Counted from the first letter of the stretch, positions 35,635-44,170 are shown. The stretch is DNA of 64,000 nucleotides from Sphingobacterium arenae (GCF_014692505.1 NZ_JACNYK010000002.1:1054001-1118000); one strand, 5' to 3'. Numbers and translations are program-made. The notes: generated by a model from the sequence alone, not told the origin.

Positions 35635-36282
35635 ATGTTATATTATAACACCGTCAATGATCTTTTAAAAAACACATTGATTACGCTAATGGAGTCTTCT
35701 GTGTTTGAATCCTTTCGTTTGGTTGGCGGTACAGCATTAAGTCTTCAATTAGGACACCGCTTGTCTGTAGATATAGATTTGTTTAGTGATGCCCCCTATG
35801 GCTCTATTGATTTTAAAGCTATTGATGAATTTATAGAAAATACATTTCCCCACCACTATCATTTTTCAAATCTAAATCCGGCAATGGGTAAATCTTATAG
35901 TGTGGGTACAGATAAGAACAATGTGGTAAAATTAGATGTGTTTTATTCGGATACTTTTATACAACCTCCTTTGATTGAAGACGGTATTAGAATGGCCACT
36001 ACCGAAGAAATCATTGCTATGAAAATAGATGTGGTTCAACGTATAGGTCGCAAGAAAGATTTTTGGGATTTGCATGAATTGCTATCCCACGACAATATTT
36101 CTACTATGCTTTCTTTGCATCAAGAACGTTATCCTTACACTCATGATGAAGAGCTTATATTGAACAATCTATCCAATTTTGAGCTAGCCGATGATGATTT
36201 CGATCCTATCTGTTTAAGAGGGAAGTATTGGGAATTTATAAAGGAGGATATTGTTGATGCAGTAAAAACATATAAGCCTTAA
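35635..36282 (+). CDS. AbiEii/AbiGii-family nucleotidyltransferase toxin
   Basis: 215 aa. 'LVGGTALSLQLGHRLSVDID' with the following LFS gives the GG-T/S-ALxLx(n)RxSxDIDLF nucleotidyltransferase core of AbiEii toxins, and 'KLDVFYSD' the third acidic residue. 'KKDFWDLHEL' is the family's C-terminal motif. AbiEii-type enzymes add nucleotides to tRNA or other targets. Second gene of the pair with the HTH antitoxin. Confidence 0.85.
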   Translation: MLYYNTVNDLLKNTLITLMESSVFESFRLVGGTALSLQLGHRLSVDIDLFSDAPYGSIDFKAIDEFIENTFPHHYHFSNLNPAMGKSYSVGTDKNNVVKLDVFYSDTFIQPPLIEDGIRMATTEEIIAMKIDVVQRIGRKKDFWDLHELLSHDNISTMLSLHQERYPYTHDEELILNNLSNFELADDDFDPICLRGKYWEFIKEDIVDAVKTYKP

Positions 36283-36296
36283 TCCGTTATTCCGCA

Positions 36297-36400
36297 AAAA
36301 CAGAACTAAAAGCAGTAGCCATAGCGGACGATGTCCTCCTCAATAAGATATACGAGTTTAGGGAACAAAAGGTTAGATAGTGATCTGACGGAGTTATAGA
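36297..36400 (+). pseudogene. ORF6N gene fragment
   Basis: About 100 bp equal to codons 5-40 of the ORF6N gene (KTELKAVAIADDVLLNKIYE) then a deletion and stop (AGGTTAGATAG). No leader and no start codon. Confidence 0.7.
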
Positions 36401-36443
36401 CATCCCAGAATAATTTGTACCTTCAAGAACACATATACATAAC

Positions 36444-36596
36444 ATGATCAAAGACGCGTCGAACAGCGAACATTATAATTGGGGCAATGCCTGCGACGGA
36501 TGGCATTTGGTGAACATTTTAAACAAAACTGATCATACGTTGGAATTTTTGGTTATATCAGAGCCGAAATCGCACGGAGATAGGATTGATTTGTAA
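36444..36596 (+). pseudogene. Cupin gene relic with the middle deleted
   Basis: A 50-codon frame reads MIKDASNSEHYNWGNACDGW HLVN (split) and then DHTLEFLVISEPKSHGDRID L. The first part is the usual N-terminus and the second the usual C-terminus of small cupin-fold proteins of about 110 aa; the metal-binding barrel between them is missing. The frame is still open. Confidence 0.65.
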
Positions 36597-36621
36597 GGCT
36601 ACAATAAAAAAGAAAGACAAT

Positions 36622-37047
36622 ATGATAACTTCCGCGATTCAAAGATTGGAACAATATATAGCTGAAAAACCGTCTCACTTTCGGCTTTTGGATGAAGCCG
36701 AATTGGAATTTAAGCCAACTTTAGAGAAATGGAGTAAAAAGGAAATCTTTGGCCACCTTATCGACAGTGCTACAAACAATCTCACGCGTTTCATAAGCGG
36801 TCAATTTGAAGACAACCCTATCATCTTGTATGACCAAGATCAATGGTGCAAACACAATTATTATCAGGTTGCGGACTTTTCTCAAATGATCGCACTTTGG
36901 GAAAGCTTAAACAGGCAATTAGTCTTCATCTGGAAACAGTTGTCTTCCGAGGCTTTACAACGGAAGGCTAATGACCATACGCTAGCATTTCTGGCCGAAG
37001 ATTACGTGAGTCACCTGAAGCATCATTTAAATCAGATAGCGGAATAA
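36622..37047 (+). CDS. DinB family protein
   Basis: 141 aa from ATG 36622 (an upstream ATG at 36586 overlaps the cupin relic). DinB-like four-helix protein: 'WSKKEIFGHLIDSATNNLTR' holds the first His, 'YVSHLKHHLNQI' the C-terminal HxxxH pair. Probably a metal-dependent thiol transferase or hydrolase of unknown substrate. A second, distinct DinB protein in this accessory region (see 27811). Confidence 0.8.
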   Translation: MITSAIQRLEQYIAEKPSHFRLLDEAELEFKPTLEKWSKKEIFGHLIDSATNNLTRFISGQFEDNPIILYDQDQWCKHNYYQVADFSQMIALWESLNRQLVFIWKQLSSEALQRKANDHTLAFLAEDYVSHLKHHLNQIAE

Positions 37048-37228
37048 GCTATTGCACTTACAGAATACGGCAATGCCTGCTGTTGATGGATCGAGTTCCA
37101 GTTGTCGATATATTCAAGATTGCCGCAAAAGGCAGATATCCGGAATATGTAATACTTTCTTGTCTTAGGCGAAGCGCGATTAAAAGCGATTCTCGTACTA
37201 TTGCACGGATAACAGTTATGCGTATACG

Positions 37229-37786
37229 ATGAGAACAGTAAGATTTTGTATCAACATGAGCCTTGACGGTTACTGTGACCACACCGCTTTCAGTCCTGAT
37301 GAAGCGGTTTTAGAGTACTTTACTGCCATGATGGACGATGTTGACCTGCTTTTCTTTGGGCGCATCATGTACCAACTTATGTTTCCGTACTGGCGCGAAG
37401 TTGCCAGGGATCAGTCTGGCAGCCCCGCAGAAAATCGATTTGCTGAAAAGCTTAGCGCTATGGATAACGTTGTCATTTCCCGATCGTTGGACGTTGTGGG
37501 CGAAAACGTTCGTATCGTCCGTAGCGATCCGGCGGGAGAACTTCTGAAATTGAAGCAGCAAGTCGGAAAAACCATTCTGATGGACAGTATCAGCCTGCTT
37601 CCCGAAATGATTACCGCAGGTCTTATCGATGAATTTTTTCTTGTTATCCATCCTGTTATTGTGGGTAATGGCAGACATTTGCTAGATACTGGAAGTCTGC
37701 ATGAGAAAGTTAATCTCAAACTGGTCGATACCATCAAATTTAAATCTGGATCTATAGCGCTCCATTACGTGAAGTCCGGTTTATAA
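37229..37786 (+). CDS. Dihydrofolate reductase family (RibD C-terminal-like) protein
   Basis: 185 aa. RibD-C/DHFR-like fold: 'ISMSLDGY'-type start (here CINMSLDGYCDH), 'LLFFGRIMYQLM', 'ILMDSISLLPEMITAGLIDE' and 'HPVIVGNGRHLL'. Members are NADPH-binding reductases of uncertain role, not true folate reductases. It stands alone, and a C-terminal relic of a different member is found at 40121-40264. The gap 37048-37228 shows nothing. Confidence 0.85.
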   Translation: MRTVRFCINMSLDGYCDHTAFSPDEAVLEYFTAMMDDVDLLFFGRIMYQLMFPYWREVARDQSGSPAENRFAEKLSAMDNVVISRSLDVVGENVRIVRSDPAGELLKLKQQVGKTILMDSISLLPEMITAGLIDEFFLVIHPVIVGNGRHLLDTGSLHEKVNLKLVDTIKFKSGSIALHYVKSGL

Positions 37787-37884
37787 AGTTGATCCCAAAA
37801 CACTGTCAATTTATGGGAGATATAATGTGCAGTGCAAGTCGTTTACCATTATGTATATGAACAAAATGAGAAACCCATTGCTTT

Positions 37885-37987
37885 ACAATAAAAGTTTATT
37901 GTTACCTTTATGGGTATAATGAATTATGAACGAAACCATTAAGTTATGGGTAAAACCAAAACAGAACTAAAAGCAGTAGCCATATAG
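37885..37987 (+). pseudogene. ORF6N leader and stub
   Basis: Leader (GCTTTACAATAAAAGTTTAT...) then ATGGGTAAAACC at 37945, open for 13 codons (MGKTKTELKAVAI) before TAG. Joined directly to a winged-helix gene fragment (minus strand, about 37990-38030). Confidence 0.65.
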
Positions 37988-38040
37988 GAAGAAACTTAGT
38001 ATATACACCTTCCACATGCGTAGATTTTGTTAAGACCTTA

Positions 38041-38139
38041 TTCGGATGTTATTCGCATGTTGTTCGGAAGATTACCGGCATTCTACCGGTAAGTTACCGG
38101 TAAATCATCGTCGAACGGGCGAACAGAGTCCGAATAGTG
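38041..38139. repeat. 11-bp-period array, copy 3 (9 units)
   Basis: Same array as at 27365 and 30173 but with nine units; units 6-10 of the long form are replaced by a single one (ACCGGTAAATC), a net loss of exactly 44 bp. It is preceded by the GTAGATTTTGTTAAGACC flank present in all three copies. Confidence 0.85.
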
Positions 38140-38207
38140 TATAAACGCAGGCCTAACAGCATTCGAAGAGACGTTGTTTCAGTTTTTGAAATTGTTAAAA
38201 ACGGATT

Positions 38208-38978
38208 CTATCCGATTTTATGGAGCAATCGTTGTAAGTCTGTAGCAATACGTAATTCATCAAACAACTTTTTTGATAAACTCAGCGCATGCTGAAAAGC
38301 AGCTTTTAAATTGTCTACATCCAGATCGCATGTGGTCAATCTAAATGCGGAATACCAATCTTGATCAATATCTTTCTCTAAACTTTTTGTCGGGCTTTCC
38401 CAGTGATTGGTTTGCTGTGTTGCTATTCGGATTAACCAAAGTATATACTTTTGTACGTTGGATAGACTTTGGTAAGCGTGGGCATATTCCTGTCTTTTTA
38501 TTAAATTGCTTGTTGTCAATAATACATTCAGTAATGAACTACTTAGAAACAGGATATTTTCATTGGTCGTTCGATCTGGCGATGTTGTTTTGATTTGACG
38601 AAGTGTTTCTCTCAAAAGTCCATCCTTGTCTATGATATTCATTTCACTAAAATCACTGAAGGATACAAAACCTTCCCACGATTTTATAATGTCAATCTCA
38701 CTTACAGGCAAGAAATGAAATTCGCCTCGAATCAGGTTTTCAAAAATGGCAACTTCACTTCCGTATTCATTCGTAAAATACAAAGCAGTTGGATAAATCT
38801 GATTGACCCACTTTTCGGCGGAAAAATTTTTCTTGCTTTTCAGAAAAATATAAAATTCGATGTCAGAATATTGATCTCCCTCTTTTTTGGTAAATGACCC
38901 ATACATCAAAATTGCCGAAACATTTTCGTCCTTTTGCGCTATTGACTTGATCGTATCAATCATTTGTAACTGTATCAT
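38208..38978 (-). CDS. Lincosamide nucleotidyltransferase-like protein (Lnu(B/F) group)
   Basis: 256 aa. 'AILMYGSFTKKEGDQYSDIE FYIFLK' (split) is the nucleotidyltransferase signature GSx(10)DxE; 'YFTNEYGSEVAIFENLIRGE FHFL' matches the next conserved block of the LinB/Lnu(F)/Lnu(G) proteins (about 267-274 aa) as I remember them. Such enzymes adenylylate lincomycin and clindamycin. Alone on the minus strand, bordered by an 11-bp array and an ORF6N relic, in keeping with a captured cassette. Substrate is inferred; a generic nucleotidyltransferase is possible. Confidence 0.7.
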   Translation of the reverse strand: MIQLQMIDTIKSIAQKDENVSAILMYGSFTKKEGDQYSDIEFYIFLKSKKNFSAEKWVNQIYPTALYFTNEYGSEVAIFENLIRGEFHFLPVSEIDIIKSWEGFVSFSDFSEMNIIDKDGLLRETLRQIKTTSPDRTTNENILFLSSSLLNVLLTTSNLIKRQEYAHAYQSLSNVQKYILWLIRIATQQTNHWESPTKSLEKDIDQDWYSAFRLTTCDLDVDNLKAAFQHALSLSKKLFDELRIATDLQRLLHKIG

Positions 38979-39019
38979 GGTACTAAATTAAAGAAGATTC
39001 GTGATTTTACACTACAAGC

Positions 39020-39110
39020 TTTTTTCTATCTTTATTGGTATATTAATTATGAATGATAACGACTGTTAAAACATGCCGCAGAATCTGAAATCAAATCCAA
39101 CTAGACGTCC
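39020..39110 (+). pseudogene. ORF6N leader fused to gene tail
   Basis: TTTATTGGTATATTAATTATGAATG (leader, in part) is followed after a few bases by CATGCCGCAGAATCTGAAATC and CAACTAGAC, the 3' end seen at 49780-49812. Essentially the whole reading frame is deleted while both ends remain. Confidence 0.65.
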
Positions 39111-39205
39111 CGGTAATAGCACTAGGATCTTTTTCAGCTATTGCATAATACGGATTCTATCTAGGAAAATTATACTCCTACTCGGAAAAACATGGCATTA
39201 ATCAT

Positions 39206-39889
39206 CTATTCAGTTAACTCATATAAATCGGGCTCGGTGTAACCACGTTGTGTATAAGACGCTTTATTCATCTCGAAGTGCATAGTAGTCATATCGTTTA
39301 GATATTCGGATAATGGTGACAGGCGATATTCGGTTCGTCGCGTATCTATATCGGCGGAATCAATCAGACCATTTCGAGGTATGGCGCGGCCCGTAGATTC
39401 AACTAGGTAGTCCACTTGTGTGCCGAACAGCTGCTTTTTCCCGGCATTCACCTGAACCCGATCAAAAAGATAGGCATAATTTTGTGGGTTGGCATTTTTC
39501 TTTTTGACATGAGCGTCCATCTCTTTCAATACTTGTTTTTGAAACTTGGGATCGTGGTCACAATGCTGGACCAACAACCAGAAATGATTCGATCCTTCTT
39601 TGCCCACTTCATTGTAGCCAAGATACCCATAGGTCGAGAAATAGCTAGCAATGGTCTTTTGATTGGTCTGAAAGACACTGTCCTTAAAGGCTTGCCACTG
39701 CTCGTCTGTGTAATCGCTATATATACCTTTCTTCGGGAAAGCTGCAATTTGGTCTGTCTTGACCATCTCCAGCAAGTTGTTCTGTATTTCAGTTTTTGTC
39801 TCTCCAACAATAGGTCGATACGAACGACACCCTAAAATATAGGTAAGGAATAAGATGCCGAAGATTATGCAGTATTTTCTCATCGTCAT
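39206..39889 (-). CDS. DUF6624-like lipoprotein
   Basis: 227 aa (or 225 from the ATG at 39883). Lipobox ILGC with Cys21. 'YGYLGYNEVGKEGSNHFWLL VQHCDHDPKFQ' (split) and 'NYAYLFDRVQVNAGKKQLFG TQ' are hallmark blocks of DUF6624 proteins, a family of unknown function with conserved His/Asp residues. Probably outer-membrane or periplasmic. Stand-alone; flanked by gene relics. Confidence 0.7.
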   Translation of the reverse strand: MTMRKYCIIFGILFLTYILGCRSYRPIVGETKTEIQNNLLEMVKTDQIAAFPKKGIYSDYTDEQWQAFKDSVFQTNQKTIASYFSTYGYLGYNEVGKEGSNHFWLLVQHCDHDPKFQKQVLKEMDAHVKKKNANPQNYAYLFDRVQVNAGKKQLFGTQVDYLVESTGRAIPRNGLIDSADIDTRRTEYRLSPLSEYLNDMTTMHFEMNKASYTQRGYTEPDLYELTE

Positions 39890-40120
39890 TATCGCAATTT
39901 AGTTTATCTGTTAAATTTAACTAATATTCCAATGCTATCATTATGATTCGTATTTTTTAGCGAGAGTATGTATCATTATCCAAGAAAAAATGTCAATCGA
40001 CACTTCAGAAAATCGACACTATCCTCATATCTTTAAACTCTGCGTTTGATTATTCCATACTGGAAAATGGCGGTATCCTTTGACAAAAACATTCCTTGAT
40101 CGAACGGAGGAAGTTAATCA

Positions 40121-40264
40121 TCAGTTACGTTGTTTCTCTGTCAGCTTATATCTCAAATGCGTGGTTAACGCTGAAGGTATGACCTCCACGATCTGGATAT
40201 CATATTTGTCTTTGTCAATGCCATCAAAGAGTCTAATTCCGCTGTCGAATATAATTTTACTCAT
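40121..40264 (-). pseudogene. C-terminal relic of a DHFR-family gene
   Basis: 47-codon frame MSKIIFDSGIRLFDGIDKDK YDIQIVEVIPSALTTHLRYK (split), resembling the last 45 residues of RibD-C/DHFR-family proteins. The start codon looks fortuitous. 39890-40120 and 40265-40440 show no genes. Confidence 0.55.
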
Positions 40265-40459
40265 AGTTTTTGGATATCTTTTTTCGAAACTAATTTTTTA
40301 TGGCCAGATTCTACTTATCATATGGCAATAAATTTATAGCATAAAATATTATTACAACGGTAAGGCTGGATTAGAGAAGCAAAAGGAAATTTAGAAAGAC
40401 GGTATTCCAAAATCTTACTAAAAATCCCCTATTTTGCGCATGCTCAATGCGCCATCGAC

Positions 40460-40773
40460 AATGTAATTAACGGCATTGACATCCATCAATACGCAACAAG
40501 CAATGTAGTAAACGGTTTTGACAACCGTCAAAATCAAACGGACACTTGTCAATACGAATTTGTCCATGCACGGAACGTTATATTCTTCCATGTGCCAGCT
40601 AAGTACCCTGACAAAACCATTTAAACAATGTAGTATTCGGCTTTGACAGCCGTCAAAATTATCCATGCAGGCAACATATTCATTTTGTTCCCCGGCGAAG
40701 TCGATATGTTCCGTGCAGGCACGCGCTTGAACATGCGCAAAGTCACCATGAAATGTCTCTTTGCGGTTTTCCG
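40460..40773. repeat. 21-bp-period array D (15 units)
   Basis: Fifteen units, fourteen of 21 bp and one of 20 (40607-40626). Characteristic units start AATGTAGTAAACGG and end TTTGAC; one is repeated nearly exactly at 40502 and 40627. The array A unit at 29633 shares AATGTAGTTCACGGCTTT. It ends next to ACAAAATGAGAAACTCATTG, the segment that borders ORF6N leaders. Confidence 0.8.
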
Positions 40774-40874
40774 TATTTCTTCCCAACAGTGTACAAAATG
40801 AGAAACTCATTGCTTTACAATAACAAAAACAGATGCCGTAGAGATAGTCAAAATATCCAGTGGTGTATTTTTTG

Positions 40875-41430
40875 CTAACCTATTTCTGTCTTGAATGCAA
40901 ACTTCATTAATTCTTGTTCTACTCTTGAAACACCTATTTCTTTCGCAAAAGCTTCCCAACTTTTTACAGAAGCTAACACTTCTTCTATAACGGAGTTCAT
41001 TTGAGAATCATCCAATCTAAAATATTCACCAACACTTTTAGCCAGTTCAAAATCTAAATCATTATTATGCATATCGATGTTCAAAGCTAAGCCGTCTTTG
41101 TCAATAGAGGGATTGAGATCATACGCTGGAGAAAGCTTCCAACCTTCAGTATCCAGTATGAATCCATGATTACGTAGGTGGCCATCTGTATTTGAAACAG
41201 CTATGTTGAAGATTATTCTACGCCACAATTGAGCCAAGTTTTCATCGACATTGCACCCATGATCTTGTATGAACTCAACAATATCTAAATAACTTGCAAG
41301 TTTATCTTTGATAGTATCTTCATTATTTTCTGTCATGGTCATGGCTGATGAAAAATGAATTCTATCTCCTCATCCTATCCTGTCAAATCGTTTTGTGAAA
41401 AAAGTATGATATAATCCATTAAACTGCCAT
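40875..41430 (-). pseudogene. hipA: hipA relic with large internal deletion
   Basis: Starts ATGGCAGTTTAATGG one base after the hipB-like stop, as in the intact pair, but jumps from codon 3 to the 'YHTFFTKRFDR' region (codon 240 of the intact gene), removing about 700 bp at an ATGG microhomology. A frameshift follows at 41365-41390. The last 155 codons are open and keep NTDGHLRNHGF and YDLNPS; no active kinase can be made. Confidence 0.85.
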
Positions 41431-41431
41431 C

Positions 41432-41713
41432 TTACAACAAATCTAAATCTTGAAGTTTACGTCCGAAAACATCGTCTGCTGCCAATTTCAAAAAATCATC
41501 TTGCAGCCCTAAAACACGTAATACATTGAAATATGCTCCAATTGCGACACTAGGATCTCCCTTTTCGACAAGGTATAAAGTAGAACGTGCAATACCAGCT
41601 CGCTCCGCAACCTGTACAGCAGTCAACTTACGGCGCTTACGGGCAAGTTTGATATTTTCTCCCATCTGTTCCAATATAACTTGAAACTTCGGTAACACCA
41701 CTTGTTTTTTCAT
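41432..41713 (-). CDS. hipB: Orphan HipB-like antitoxin
   Basis: 93 aa from the ATG at 41713, which matches the start of the intact paralog; an ATG at 41737 lies within the operator. Nearly identical to HipB at 30615 (differences such as K/Q, I/V, P/T). Its toxin partner is destroyed but the operator palindrome is kept, so it may still repress its own promoter and that of the intact hipBA locus, or act as an anti-toxin in trans. Confidence 0.8.
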   Translation of the reverse strand: MKKQVVLPKFQVILEQMGENIKLARKRRKLTAVQVAERAGIARSTLYLVEKGDPSVAIGAYFNVLRVLGLQDDFLKLAADDVFGRKLQDLDLL

Positions 41714-41723
41714 TAAAATGATT

Positions 41724-41762
41724 GTTATTTCAGACAAAAAAAATAATTTTGTATGAAATAAC
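41724..41762. promoter_or_regulatory. Operator of the orphan hipB gene
   Basis: GTTATTTCA (41724-41732) and TGAAATAAC (41754-41762) repeat the arms found at 30567-30605 with the same spacing of 21 bp. On the minus strand the sequence between includes a TTATTTTTTTTG tract where the -7 box sits at the other locus. Confidence 0.65.
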
Positions 41763-41820
41763 GAACAAAAAAATAAAAACTAACTTAATAAAGTCTTCTG
41801 TGTGATATCGAAAATGTGGT

Positions 41821-41968
41821 ATAATGAATTATGAACGATACCATTAGGTTATGAGTAAAACCAAAACAGAACTAAAAGCAGTAGCCATAGCAGACGATGT
41901 CCTCCTCAATAAGATATACGAGTTTAGGGAACAAAAGGTAATGTTGGATAGTGATCTGGCGGAGATCA
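41821..41968 (+). pseudogene. ORF6N gene 5' fragment
   Basis: A partial leader and ATG at 41851 start MSKTKTELKAVAIADDVLLN KIYEFREQKVMLDSDLAE (split); after LAE the match stops and the sequence becomes the antisense of the small gene downstream of the zeta-like toxin. 39 codons survive. Confidence 0.75.
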
Positions 41969-41986
41969 TTAGAATGGTCCCTTATC

Positions 41987-42178
41987 TTATCTTGCCTTCG
42001 GCATATTTGCAAGCAGGTCTTTGGCCGGAACTTCTTTCACCTCTCCTTCTATCTTCACCACTAAACTTTCACCTTTTAGTGCACTTTCTTCAGCTAGCTT
42101 ACGCAAAGCTTTTTGCACACCTAGTCGGACACGCTCGGCAAAGGGAAGGGTAGAAATGTTGTCTTTATCCGTTACCAT
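41987..42178 (-). CDS. Small protein overlapping the zeta-like toxin gene
   Basis: 63 aa from the ATG at 42178 (MVTDKDNISTLPFAERVRLG), which overlaps the toxin gene by 14 bp. Hydrophilic and helical ('ERVRLGVQKALRKLAEESAL'). The overlap means translational coupling; in several Bacteroidota zeta-like loci a small partner follows the toxin, so an antitoxin role is possible but unproven. Right next to an ORF6N relic. Confidence 0.6.
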   Translation of the reverse strand: MVTDKDNISTLPFAERVRLGVQKALRKLAEESALKGESLVVKIEGEVKEVPAKDLLANMPKAR

Positions 42179-42743
42179 AATAATCTGCATATATTCTTGA
42201 CCAAATTTCGTCATTTACAACGACTTCTCCAAACTCATCTTTTTGAGCAATAATTTCCGGTGTCAGATCCATGTTGTCGAGTACCAACCATCGCTCACAT
42301 ATAGGAAGATAAATATTCAATAAATTTGATAGACCTCGATGGTACCGACGAACAACAACCTCATCAGGAATATGATGACCTCCCATGGAGACCCTCTTTT
42401 TAACTCGCTGAATAGCTAAATCCGGAGACTCCAACCAAAAATATAACAACGTCACGGTGTAACCAAAAGTTTGTGCTTTTTGAACCAATGACTGATAACT
42501 TCTGGTGGAGAGAGTGGTTTCAAAAGCAAAATCTGCTCCCTCCTTCATTAGTTCGCTTATCCTTTCGAGCATGATACGACCTGCAGCTAACGCAACCTTA
42601 TCAGGATTGAATGGCGAAATACCAGCTGCTATGTTGTCTGCATTGACAAATTCTTGACACTCCAATATTTCGGGCAAAACCGTATAGCTAGCGGTTGTTT
42701 TACCTGCTCCGTTGCATCCAGAAATAATATAAATATTTGGCAT
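42165..42743 (-). CDS. Zeta toxin family P-loop kinase
   Basis: 192 aa from ATG 42743 (MPNIYIISGCNGAGKTT); the longer frame to 42812 adds an unlikely extension. P-loop GCNGAGKT at residues 9-16; 'FVNADNIAAGISPFNP' and 'FAFETTLSTRSY' match the substrate-binding segments of zeta toxins, which phosphorylate UDP-GlcNAc, or related kinases. The small gene after it overlaps by 14 bp. Confidence 0.8.
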   Translation of the reverse strand: MPNIYIISGCNGAGKTTASYTVLPEILECQEFVNADNIAAGISPFNPDKVALAAGRIMLERISELMKEGADFAFETTLSTRSYQSLVQKAQTFGYTVTLLYFWLESPDLAIQRVKKRVSMGGHHIPDEVVVRRYHRGLSNLLNIYLPICERWLVLDNMDLTPEIIAQKDEFGEVVVNDEIWSRIYADYYGNG

Positions 42744-43076
42744 AAGATATTTTCGTTGGACTAAGGTACATAATAGTATTAGAAAACGATAAAATGAAAT
42801 GGAACTCATCAATACGAGTCAACAAAGCGTTTATCGTTCTTGTCCATTTGCAAAATTGGCTGAATTGACATCCGAAAAATTCTCCCAAGTGAGTATAATT
42901 GTCAGTTGGTAATATCTTTTTCCCAAAGTAAACCAAAATCAGAATCCTATAAAAGATCAATATGCTCCGGAATTAGGTAACTGTCGCCCAACGATTGGGG
43001 TCAGCTTACTCCGGTGTATTTTACAGTCTCAACTATTCCTAGAGACAAGGAAGGAGTATGAGTACATCTAAATAGT

Positions 43077-43787
43077 TCAGACGCTCTTTCCCTCCCGTCT
43101 CTCTAATTCTATTTCCTTTAACAGGAGTACAACACGGTCCAATAATAACCAACGTCCGTAAGATACGTTCTTTGTCGACATCACAACTGGAAAGATCATA
43201 ATCCCTATCATCCACAACATTCCAAAATGAAACATTGCTCCTCTCAATTCACGTTCCGTTACAAAAATCGAGCTGGAAATCACCTGTAAATCAGCATTGG
43301 TATAACCTAATATCGCAGAAAAAAATATAAACCCGAATAGTATGTTTCGTGCCTGTAATGTTTTCCTTTTCTCCAGTCTCTCTATGAGTAACGTTAGACG
43401 TTCGTGCAATATCTCATGTTCTGTTAGATATTCCCTTAATCCTTTCAATTGACATTCTAAAAAGTATTTTCTAAAACTGATATTCTTGGCATCTACTTCT
43501 TGCCGTTCTAACCATCGGGTGTCTGCTTTGTTTTCTCTGGTTACCCACCACCATAGATACCCTCCGAATAAACCCACTAAGAGTATAAGCCATAATAACG
43601 CCCACTTGCTATTTGAATAATTTGTTGTAACAAAAAACGAACAACAAAACACAATATACGGGATAAAGAGAAACGCAATACCTCGGATCATAAAACGAGT
43701 ATTAGAGATTCCTTTGACTAAAGCAGCATAGGATAAATTTTTCTTAAAATATTGAAGGATATCGGGCTCTAAAAGAATTAAGTTCAT
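43077..43787 (-). CDS. Uncharacterised four-segment membrane protein
   Basis: 236 aa. Hydrophobic stretches near residues 36-55, 64-84, 147-165 and 188-208, with a charged helical loop between the second and third (ECQLKGLREYLTEHEILHER). No family recognised. Stand-alone. The upstream gap 42813-43076 holds nothing that I can support. Confidence 0.6.
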   Translation of the reverse strand: MNLILLEPDILQYFKKNLSYAALVKGISNTRFMIRGIAFLFIPYIVFCCSFFVTTNYSNSKWALLWLILLVGLFGGYLWWWVTRENKADTRWLERQEVDAKNISFRKYFLECQLKGLREYLTEHEILHERLTLLIERLEKRKTLQARNILFGFIFFSAILGYTNADLQVISSSIFVTERELRGAMFHFGMLWMIGIMIFPVVMSTKNVSYGRWLLLDRVVLLLKEIELERREGKSV

Positions 43788-43877
43788 ATCGATATTTTTT
43801 TGATCGGCGCAAAATACTAAAATGTAAATGTTTTAACCTATCTAAATTATTATCTAAACAAAAAGGAATTCACTGAT

Positions 43878-44126
43878 GGACCTGATCTACGAAACAAATA
43901 TTTACACGGAACAAATATCGATTCCGATGAAAGTAGTCAAAACGACTATCTAATGTACCTTAGAATCGTGATACTACAGGAATCAAAGAGTAATGGTAAT
44001 GGCGAAGTGGTCATCGTTACTTTTCATCGGGAGATCTTAAAGAAAATCTATGAAAAAGAACTGCCTTTTTTACTGCAGCAAAGCAAAAAAGCCTCCAATC
44101 AGTCGAGCGGAACAATGACTTCCTAA
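43878..44126 (+). pseudogene. 3' fragment of an uncharacterised gene (LRNKYLHG motif)
   Basis: Frame without a start: GPDLRNKYLHGTNIDSDESS then QNDYLMYLRIVILQESK...; 'LRNKYLHG' recalls the R-x4-H-type motif in DUF4209/DUF4145-like HEPN proteins. An in-frame stop-free run of 82 codons ends at TAA 44124. The 5' part is missing. The rest of 43788-44170 has nothing else. Confidence 0.4.
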
Positions 44127-44170
44127 TCCAGAAATACATCGAAGGGTTGCGAATATTGCACCATTTTGCT

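Noticed and set aside
40080..40331. 83-aa plus-strand ORF
   Set aside because: It is antisense to the DHFR-family relic at 40121-40264.
43788..44170. Complete gene downstream of the 236-aa membrane protein
   Set aside because: Only a start-less 82-codon frame is present; treated as a fragment.
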